Source: CAZWFW01 sp964633445 (GTDB lineage Archaea; Undinarchaeota; CAZWFW01). From it: DNA of 20,846 bases. Shown here in pieces: positions 15,749 through 20,846 of the stretch; the stretch's first letter is position 1; each line of letters begins with the position of its first letter. Location of the stretch: NCBI GenBank assembly GCA_964633445.1, contig CAZWFW010000015.1, forward strand, positions 1-20,846, written 5' to 3'. The notes under the pieces are model-generated. The model was not told where the DNA came from. It worked only from the letters and a program-made list of their open reading frames with translations, and did no database searches. Position numbers and translations under genes: made by a program.

Positions 15749-15767
15749 TTGATATTCCAAATATCAA
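15737..15767 (+). promoter_or_regulatory. TATA box and operator-like palindrome before the ATPase gene
   Basis: TTTTTTAAATA (15737-15747) is centred about 27 bp before ATG 15769, predicting a leaderless transcript. Between them is the palindrome TTGATATTCCAAATATCAA (15749-15767; 8-bp arms, 3-bp centre). A related half-site, GAAATATCAAAA, occurs at 15724-15735. The position suits repression of the ATPase gene. Confidence 0.5.
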
Positions 15768-15768
15768 T

Positions 15769-17100
15769 ATGGAAAATCAGAACCCATGGTGGAAAGGTAA
15801 AGAACATATAAAGGAGGATGAAGATTTTAGAAAATGGTTAGATAGCAAAATAAAATGGGTGCCTGCTCTAAAAAACAAAATAAAAATAAACTTAAAGCCT
15901 TTTTCTCTTCATATGCTTTTTGGACCAAGACAAGTAGGAAAAACAACATTACTCAAGCTAATAATAAATGACTTGCTAAATAAAGTTAAAAATCCCAAGG
16001 CAATTTTTTACTTCAGATGTGATAAATTGGCAGATTTCAGAGAATTAGATGAAGTAATTAAGGAATACTTGAATTTGAAAAGGATAGAGGGTATAAAAAC
16101 AAGCTACATATTTTTAGACGAAATTACCTATGTTGATGGATGGTATAGAACAATAAAATGGCATATTGATATGGGAAACTTGAAAAACGATGTTCTTTTA
16201 CTCACAGGTTCATTAAGTATGATTGTAAGAGGCGAGGTTGAAACATTCCCAGGAAGGCGAGGTTTTGGTAAGGATTGGATTATGTGGCCCTTGAGTTTTA
16301 GAGAGTTTGTCAAAATTACTAAGCCTGAAATTGTAAATGAGTTACCTATTCTAAAAAATTTTTCAGAGGAAGAATTTAGGATGCTTTATAGCAAAGCAAA
16401 ACCTTGGTTAGAAGATCTAAACCTCCTTTTTTCTATTTATCTTAAATGTGGCGGTTTTCCTTTGAGTTTAAGGGATTTTCTACAATTTAGAAAAATAAAG
16501 CAGGAAACTCTAGATACTTATTTAAGTTGGATAAAAGGTGATTTGGCAAAGCTTAAAAGAAGTGAAGCTATTGCAAAAAGAATTTTGAAAGCAATAATAC
16601 AAAAACTACCTTCCGCTTACAGTTTTCATAGTCTTGCCAAAGAATTCGAGATAAAATCGCATAGAACAGTATTTGAATATGTAGAACTTTTCGAAAAGCT
16701 ATACTTATGCAAAGTTCTTTATTACATTGATTTAAATAAAATGGAGGAGATTTTTTACAAAGAAAGGAAGATTCATTTAATGGATCCTTTTCTTTATAAA
16801 CTTTTTTCTGACTGGTGTATGATTGAAGAACCAAAAGAAGCTTATATGGTTGAAAGCATAGTTGCTAGTCATTTAGCTAGGAAATATAGAATAGGTTACT
16901 GGAAGAATAGAAAAGAAATAGACATAATTATTCCTGAGAAAAACTTAGGAATTGAGATAAAATGGCAAGAAAGACCAAAGCTTGAAAGCCCAAAAATAGG
17001 GAAAATGAAAAAGTTCATAAATTTGACTAAAAATGAATTTAGCAAAGATAAATTTGCCATTCCTGTAAGCATATTTTTAGCTGGTTTGGAAATTTTTTAG
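15769..17100 (+). CDS. AAA ATPase with C-terminal DUF4143/nuclease-like domain
   Basis: The product is 443 residues, of the archaeal ATPase family abundant in thermophile genomes. Walker A is FGPRQVGKTT (51-60), Walker B is YIFLDEITYV (113-122), a sensor-1-like LLLTGSLS follows, and then the family hallmark PLSFREF. The C-terminal part has a helical/winged-helix region and ends in a PD-(D/E)xK-like core, KNRKEIDIIIPEKNLGIEIKW, with the D and E-x-K residues kept. Substrate and partners of this family are largely unknown; a role in genome defence, toxin-antitoxin or mobile-element biology is often suggested by context. It ends 3 bp from the convergent MNT gene. Confidence 0.85.
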   Translation: MENQNPWWKGKEHIKEDEDFRKWLDSKIKWVPALKNKIKINLKPFSLHMLFGPRQVGKTTLLKLIINDLLNKVKNPKAIFYFRCDKLADFRELDEVIKEYLNLKRIEGIKTSYIFLDEITYVDGWYRTIKWHIDMGNLKNDVLLLTGSLSMIVRGEVETFPGRRGFGKDWIMWPLSFREFVKITKPEIVNELPILKNFSEEEFRMLYSKAKPWLEDLNLLFSIYLKCGGFPLSLRDFLQFRKIKQETLDTYLSWIKGDLAKLKRSEAIAKRILKAIIQKLPSAYSFHSLAKEFEIKSHRTVFEYVELFEKLYLCKVLYYIDLNKMEEIFYKERKIHLMDPFLYKLFSDWCMIEEPKEAYMVESIVASHLARKYRIGYWKNRKEIDIIIPEKNLGIEIKWQERPKLESPKIGKMKKFINLTKNEFSKDKFAIPVSIFLAGLEIF

Positions 17101-17103
17101 ATT

Positions 17104-17457
17104 CTAGATAAGAATTTTTTCTTTTTCACCTATAAATCTCAAATACCATCCTTTCCAAACCTTTTCGTCAACAACATGAAACTCAAAAGGACTATCAGGA
17201 AATTTTCTGAAAATTAGCTCGATAAATTCAATTCTTTTCTCGTTCGAAACTTTTTCCTTCAATACTATTGCAACATCAATATCTGAAAGTCCAACAGAGA
17301 AATTTCCTTTAGCAACACTTCCAAAAACAACCATTTCTTTAAAATTCTCCCCAAAATATTCTCTTGCAATTTTCTTAACTTCGCTTAAATATTTTCTCCA
17401 ATTCTTAAAATAATTTTTCCTTGCTATTACCCATTTCCTAATTATTTTTTCTTCCAT
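17104..17457 (-). CDS. MNT-type minimal nucleotidyltransferase (probable antitoxin of a HEPN/MNT pair)
   Basis: The product is 117 residues. The polymerase-beta-like signature is complete: VVFGSVAKGNF (43-53) and SDIDVAIVL (58-66), giving G46-S47 and metal-binding D59 and D61. MNT proteins partner HEPN proteins; in characterised pairs the MNT member modifies the HEPN toxin with AMP. The start overlaps the 3' end of the HEPN gene by 16 bp, so both come from one transcript with HEPN first. The N-terminal basic helix (about 1-35) is longer than in the shortest MNT proteins. The antitoxin role is inferred. Confidence 0.85.
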   Translation of the reverse strand: MEEKIIRKWVIARKNYFKNWRKYLSEVKKIAREYFGENFKEMVVFGSVAKGNFSVGLSDIDVAIVLKEKVSNEKRIEFIELIFRKFPDSPFEFHVVDEKVWKGWYLRFIGEKEKILI

Positions 17458-17828
17458 AGAATCCCCCTTATTCTAAAATACAAATTTATGCTTTCCTTTA
17501 CCTCTTTTTCATCAAACTCCACAAGATAATATCTACCTAAAAAATAAGCATCTTCAATTCTTCTAAGCAAATAGTAATTATCCTCTTTTATTTTCTTTAG
17601 CTCTTCCACTTTTTCAATTTCCAAAATTCTATCAATGAGAGTAACTAGGGAATGGGTTTTAGGAAAGAAGCCTATCAAATCCAAAAGTTTTGCTTTTAAG
17701 ATCAGCTGGATTGCCTGTTCAACATGAACCATAGCTAAATCAAATCTTTTATTTTCTAGATCGTAAGTTGCGTCTCTAATAAAACCTTCAGCTCTTTCTA
17801 AAAACTTTTCTATTATTTCTTTAGTCAT
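17442..17828 (-). CDS. HEPN-domain protein (probable toxin partner of MNT)
   Basis: The product is 128 residues and all-helical. HEPN signature segments are FLERAEGFIRDATYDLE at the N-terminus, AMVHVEQAIQLILKAKLLDL (the paired-helix core), FPKTHSLVTLIDRI, and LLRRIEDAYFLGRYYLVEF in the last helices. The canonical RNase motif R-x4-6-H is not evident in the last helix, where Tyr stands near the expected His. RNase activity is therefore doubtful and another HEPN role, such as partner binding, is possible. The gene precedes and overlaps the MNT gene. The related remnant at 15258 suggests HEPN genes have turned over here. Confidence 0.82.
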   Translation of the reverse strand: MTKEIIEKFLERAEGFIRDATYDLENKRFDLAMVHVEQAIQLILKAKLLDLIGFFPKTHSLVTLIDRILEIEKVEELKKIKEDNYYLLRRIEDAYFLGRYYLVEFDEKEVKESINLYFRIRGILWKKK

Positions 17829-17889
17829 ATTAATTTTACAAAACGCAAAAAATTAAAAAGAATATTAATCTTGCTTCTTTATTAATTCA

Positions 17890-18019
17890 GCTTGTTTAAC
17901 ATTGTAGATCCTATGCAACATTGGAAAGTTGTGAAGGGTGTAGAAGAAAAGATAGGTTTGGTTTTGAGCGGTAATCTGTGAATTTGAGATTTTATCAAGG
18001 ATTTAGCAAGATATTCCTC
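17890..18019. repeat. Decayed direct repeat, copy 1 (of 20010-20144)
   Basis: About 130 bp align with 20010-20144, with long identical blocks such as ATGCAACATTGGAAAGTTGT and GTAGAAGAAAAGATAGGTTT. Copy 1 lacks single bases in several short homopolymers. Confidence 0.85.
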
Positions 18020-18045
18020 TAAGCTAACATTAGGTTTCTCACCTT
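18018..18045. repeat. 28-bp direct repeat, copy 1 (of 20819-20846)
   Basis: It matches 20819-20846 at 24 of 28 positions, beginning TCTAAGCTAAC. In the minus frame it encodes GEKPxVSLxE in both copies. Confidence 0.7.
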
Positions 18046-18238
18046 TAATTAAAAGCTTAAATACTTCAATTGCTCTATATTTAAGCGAAAATTGAAAATT
18101 TTGAATTGATTAATTACTCTCTAGTTACAAAAACCAAAACTCAAAATGTAAAGATAGAAACGAAAGTTCATAAATCTGCTAAAAATTTAGCAAAGGTTTA
18201 CAAGTGATAAAATATAAGAAATAAAATAGGTGATAAGA

Positions 18239-18561
18239 ATGCTTAAATATCTTTTAGGAGATTCAGCAATAGTTAGAATTTTAGACTGTCTTTTGGATGA
18301 GTGGGAAATAGATTTTAGCAAAGCAATGTAGCGAAAGAAACAGGGCTATCTTGGAGATCTGTAGATGAGGCTTGGCCAATACTTGAGAAATTTGAGCTTG
18401 TTAAATATACAAGAAGCATTGGCAGAGCGAAACTCTATAAAATAAACACAAATAGCGATATATACAAATCTTTGAAAGCTTTAAACATAGAAATTTTGAA
18501 AATCTTAGACAAACATATTGAGAAAGAGGAAATAAAACCAATTGCCATTAAAAACTGTTAA
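18239..18561 (+). pseudogene. Winged-helix transcriptional regulator broken by a single-base frameshift
   Basis: ATG 18239, preceded by AGGTGATAAG, opens MLKYLLGDSAIVRILDCLLD and continues through FSKA to a TAG at about 18330. Adding one A to the AA of GCAATGTAG restores SKANVAKETGLSWRSVDEAW, then a wing-like LVKYTRSIGRAKLYKIN and a tail KILDKHIEKEEIKPIAIKN ending at 18561. The repaired protein would be about 107 residues, with a helix-turn-helix (NVAKETGLSWRSVDEAWPIL) and a basic wing, like the archaeal family that starts with a G-x-S-A-x-VR-IL motif. A sequencing error or programmed slippage could explain the break. Confidence 0.8.
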
Positions 18562-18618
18562 TCGTCTGAAGAAACATTTCATAATCAGATAACTGTAGAA
18601 GTTAAGCGAAGTAGTAAT

Positions 18619-19839
18619 CTAACATGAACCTTCTAGATCAGCTTTTTGTAGTATTGTACCATTCTCGTCACAATACAGTACATCTGTAACTTTCTCTACT
18701 CTTCCACAAAAATCAAAAATACATATGAAATCCGCGCTATTGAATCTAATTTCAAAAATAATTGCAACTACCTTTTTTGGAGGATCAATAGGAATATATT
18801 CATATTCTAAAAAACCTTTCTCAACTCTCTTTTTCTTGCAGATTTTATAGTTGGCGATTGAACTAACATAGTTTTTTGCAAAGTTTTCTGCTTCCTCTCT
18901 AGAGCTAAAGTCTTTAACTTTGATAATTTTATATGAAAAATCGACGGTTGATCTTAATCTTTCCCTTTCTATGTAGTCTTTAACGTTTCGAAGACATGTA
19001 GAAACATAACTTGGTTTTACTATTTTGTTATAAGTCTCATTTAGAGCTGAGGCATTTGAAGATAAGAAATACGTCTTAGAAATAATTACATTACTAAATC
19101 CTGGTATGCCAACAACTTTATCGGAAATTTCTAAAATAGTGTAGTCTTTTGTTGAGTGAATATAGGTTACTAATATAACCATACAAGCAATGCATAACCA
19201 TTTATACGGTATTAGACTTCTCGTCCTTTCATAAAAAGAGAACAGTACATAACCTAAGAGAACAATTCCAAAGGATCTCAAAATTATAGATAATAAATTA
19301 AATCTTCCAATAAATAAAAAGTGCAGTAAAACTAGACATGTTAAAGTTATTAGAAAGTATTTCGTAAACTTGAAACAATAATCTGAATAATCTTCAATTC
19401 TAGTTATTACACCTAAATATTTTGTCACTTTATTAATCGCCCTTTGCTCTGCAGGTATTATTTTTTCTTTTTTGGATTCCTTAGGCTCTCCATATATTTT
19501 CTTCTTACAAATTTCCGCTCCCATTTCTTTCTCAAGTTTTAGTTCCTCCAAATATTTTTCAGTCCAAATGGGATCAGGATGTCCTTCTTCCTTCCTCCAT
19601 TCTTGATAGATTTTTTCTTTTAACACAGGATCATCAATACTATCTATATATCCTCTTGTTGCAACTAATTTTGGAGGTAAATGTCGCTCGCAGAAATATT
19701 TTCCACAATGTGGGCATTTATAAAGAGGCTTTTCAGTACAATCACCATATCTTACCTTACATTCGGGACAAACACCTATAGAAGTATCTTTATTTTCATT
19801 CCTCCTTTCAGAACGATTATGTGATTCTGGGGTGTTCAA
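18619..19839 (-). CDS. AN1-like zinc-finger membrane protein with extracytoplasmic domain
   Basis: The product is 406 residues. The N-terminal cytosolic part has a zinc-binding cluster (C24, C27, C34, C42, C45, C50, H53: CPECKVRYGDC and YKCPHCGKYFCERHLPP) resembling AN1-type fingers. A charged linker follows (60-145). Hydrophobic segments at about 155-205 (two passes) and 213-230 form the membrane region. The rest (about 235-406) is a mixed domain with several N-x-S/T sites and five or six cysteines, probably outside. TTG is the start, set by GGAGGG 6 nt upstream. It lies downstream of the polytopic membrane gene on the same strand, 47 bp away, so they may act together. Function is unknown. 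Confidence 0.72.
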   Translation of the reverse strand: MNTPESHNRSERRNENKDTSIGVCPECKVRYGDCTEKPLYKCPHCGKYFCERHLPPKLVATRGYIDSIDDPVLKEKIYQEWRKEEGHPDPIWTEKYLEELKLEKEMGAEICKKKIYGEPKESKKEKIIPAEQRAINKVTKYLGVITRIEDYSDYCFKFTKYFLITLTCLVLLHFLFIGRFNLLSIILRSFGIVLLGYVLFSFYERTRSLIPYKWLCIACMVILVTYIHSTKDYTILEISDKVVGIPGFSNVIISKTYFLSSNASALNETYNKIVKPSYVSTCLRNVKDYIERERLRSTVDFSYKIIKVKDFSSREEAENFAKNYVSSIANYKICKKKRVEKGFLEYEYIPIDPPKKVVAIIFEIRFNSADFICIFDFCGRVEKVTDVLYCDENGTILQKADLEGSC

Positions 19840-19845
19840 TTGCTA

Positions 19846-19851
19846 CCCTCC
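19846..19851 (-). promoter_or_regulatory. Shine-Dalgarno fixing a TTG start for the zinc-finger gene
   Basis: On the minus strand GGAGGG is followed by TAGCAA and then TTG (19839-19837). No ATG lies near, so the TTG start is well supported. Confidence 0.7.
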
Positions 19852-19886
19852 TATACTAATTTACTTTAAATTCTATTTTTAGTTAT

Positions 19887-20735
19887 TTAAGGCTTTATTT
19901 CAGGCGAATTTACACTTACACCACTACAAGTTATATTAAATCTGGAATTCTTGCCTAAAATTAATTTTACACTTTCTCTTGGTTTAACGCAGGTTACATT
20001 GATGATCTCGCTTGTTTTAACATTGTAGATATCTATGCAACATTGGAAAGTTGTGAAGGGGTTGTAGAAGAAAAGATAGGTTTGGTTATGGGCAGTAATT
20101 TCATGGATTTGGGATTTGATTAAAGATTTGGCAAGATATTCGTCTCCAAAAGATACTTTTTGAAAAATAACTTGTTTAAGAGTAATTGCAAAAAGAACAC
20201 TAGCAAAAATAACAAAAACAGTAAAAATAATTGCTTCTCTAAGAGAACTTTTTCCAATTTTCTCTCTGATATCTCTAATATCTACTATAATAAATACGAA
20301 AACAGATAATGATAAAATAAAAAACATTTTTAACTCTAAATAGAAAACTGCTAAAATAAGATAGGCTAATAAAATAGAAATGATAATCAAAGACAAAAGA
20401 TCTTTACGAAACCTCTGACAATAGTAATTTAGAACTGCTATCTTCATAAAATAATATACTCCTAGAGTAAGTCCTACAATTAAGATTGGTGTCATAAATC
20501 CATAGGGAAGTACTCCAAAAACTCGAGAAGAAAAAATCTCTTTTAAAGCAAATATTAGAAGTAATATTAAATCAAAGACAACCCCAAATTTTAAAGCACA
20601 CCATAGCATCTTTCTGTTTTTATCGGATTCTTCCAACTTATCAAAAATTTTAAAAAATATATATAGAGCTATTACACTAACCAAAATATACATTCCAACT
20701 GGTACCTCAACAAAATATGCTATTTCATCACTCAT
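19887..20735 (-). CDS. Polytopic membrane protein with small C-terminal extracytoplasmic domain
   Basis: The product is 282 residues. About six or seven hydrophobic passes cover residues 10-190 (for example VGMYILVSVIALYIFF, LILLLIFALKEIF, TPILIVGLTLGVYYFM, LLSLIIISILLAYLILAVF and FTVFVIFASVLFAITL). The tail (about 192-282) is likely outside: LAKSLIKSQIHEITAHNQT, PFTTFQCCIDIYN, VTCVKPRESVKL and a final ITCSGV, with four cysteines and several N-x-T/S sites. No enzymatic motif is visible. The ectodomain is duplicated, in decayed form, at 17865-18109. It is followed by the zinc-finger membrane gene on the same strand, probably co-transcribed. Confidence 0.7.
   Translation of the reverse strand: MSDEIAYFVEVPVGMYILVSVIALYIFFKIFDKLEESDKNRKMLWCALKFGVVFDLILLLIFALKEIFSSRVFGVLPYGFMTPILIVGLTLGVYYFMKIAVLNYYCQRFRKDLLSLIIISILLAYLILAVFYLELKMFFILSLSVFVFIIVDIRDIREKIGKSSLREAIIFTVFVIFASVLFAITLKQVIFQKVSFGDEYLAKSLIKSQIHEITAHNQTYLFFYNPFTTFQCCIDIYNVKTSEIINVTCVKPRESVKLILGKNSRFNITCSGVSVNSPEIKP
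20010..20144. repeat. Direct repeat, copy 2 (intact, inside the membrane gene)
   Basis: This is the intact counterpart of 17890-18019. It encodes the part of the ectodomain from LAKSLIK through FYNPFTTFQCC to the IYNVK segment. Confidence 0.85.
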
Positions 20736-20787
20736 TTGCTCTGATTGTCAATCTTATATTTTTTCATGAATAGCACATAAAATAAGC

Positions 20788-20846
20788 TTAAACATACGGA
20801 TGATAAAGCTCGTATTCATCTAAGCTAACCTCAGGCTTCTCGCCTT
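20788..20846 (-). CDS. Partial gene at the window edge (C-terminus only)
   Basis: The minus-strand frame reads GEKPEVSLDEYELYHPYV and stops at 20788-20790; the rest lies beyond the window. The GEKPxVSLxEY segment recurs in the pseudogene at 17865-18109, where it is preceded by YRAIEVFKLLIK, so the full gene probably ends with a similar helix. The family is not recognised. Its stop is 52 bp before the start of the polytopic membrane gene. Confidence 0.5.
   Translation of the reverse strand, partial: GEKPEVSLDEYELYHPYV
20819..20846. repeat. 28-bp direct repeat, copy 2 (at the window edge)
   Basis: It pairs with 18018-18045 and may extend beyond the window. Confidence 0.65.

Larger units (their letters stand above)
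17865..18109 (-). pseudogene. Chimeric decayed fragment: membrane-protein ectodomain fused to a GEKPxVSLxEY segment
   Basis: The minus strand reads SIQNFQFSLKYRAIEVFKLL, IKGEKPNVSLEEY, then LAKSLIKSQIH in one frame. It then continues across at least two more frames as ITAQNQTYLFFYT, PFTTFQCCIG and IYNVKQAELIKKQD, stopping at 17865-17867. From LAKS onward it matches the C-terminal domain of the membrane protein at 19887-20735 (LAKSLIKSQIH, NQTYLFFY, PFTTFQCC, IYNVK). The first part matches the end of the partial gene at 20788 (GEKPEVSLDEY). Single-base indels break it and no start codon is in frame. Confidence 0.75.

Noticed and set aside
18110..18238. Short open + frame ending AKNLAKVYK before the broken regulator
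   Set aside because: No start codon or recognisable motif; the region is A-rich enough to give Lys/Asn-rich frames by chance.
1..20846. tRNA or rRNA genes and CRISPR arrays
   Set aside because: I saw no T-loop-like GGTTCGAATCC pattern, no rRNA-like conserved stretch and no regularly spaced repeats.

Overview
The window looks like a piece of an archaeal chromosome, probably from a euryarchaeote-type lineage, taken from a draft assembly (it holds a run of exactly 100 N). The archaeal markers are Orc1/Cdc6, both subunits of family D DNA polymerase, a METTL5-like N6-adenine methyltransferase, an aconitase-X type phosphomevalonate dehydratase large subunit, and TATA boxes about 25 bp ahead of leaderless starts. 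The DNA is AT-rich. I cannot name the genus.

Layout. (1) 1-5.5 kb, mostly housekeeping: a small membrane protein and a METTL5-like methyltransferase (+); a cysteine-rich secreted or anchored protein carrying a tail-fibre-like segment (-); purM (-) divergent from a winged-helix protein (+); then the aconitase-X gene and a small metallophosphoesterase (-). (2) 5.57-5.78 kb, a predicted replication origin: two full origin recognition boxes (ORBs) in inverted orientation around AT-rich DNA with shorter ORB-like dyads. (3) 5.87-13.39 kb, a tightly overlapped replication operon cdc6-polB(DP1)-polC(DP2). DP2 is split by a 470-residue intein placed immediately before the catalytic CDGDED motif. The intein has an intact-looking LAGLIDADG endonuclease but an atypical C-terminus (Tyr-Asp instead of His-Asn). 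(4) 13.4-15.25 kb, a decaying spacer followed by a cheY-cheB pair. (5) 15.25-20.85 kb, an accessory region rich in broken genes: the tail of a HEPN gene, an assembly gap, a remnant of a winged-helix regulator, an AAA ATPase (ATPase + DUF4143-like), an MNT/HEPN toxin-antitoxin-type pair, a degraded copy of a neighbouring membrane gene, a second winged-helix regulator broken by one missing base, an AN1-like zinc-finger membrane protein, a polytopic membrane protein and the end of one more gene.

How it fits together. The origin, its initiator and the replicative polymerase are adjacent, an order also known from Pyrococcus. One full ORB abuts the cdc6 TATA box, so Cdc6 probably regulates its own operon, and production of active PolD depends on splicing of the DP2 intein. 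The right-hand region has the repeated duplication and frameshift decay expected of a defence or toxin-antitoxin hotspot. The least described items are the zinc-finger/membrane gene pair with its decayed duplicate, the chimeric secreted protein, and the intein with non-canonical splice-junction residues.
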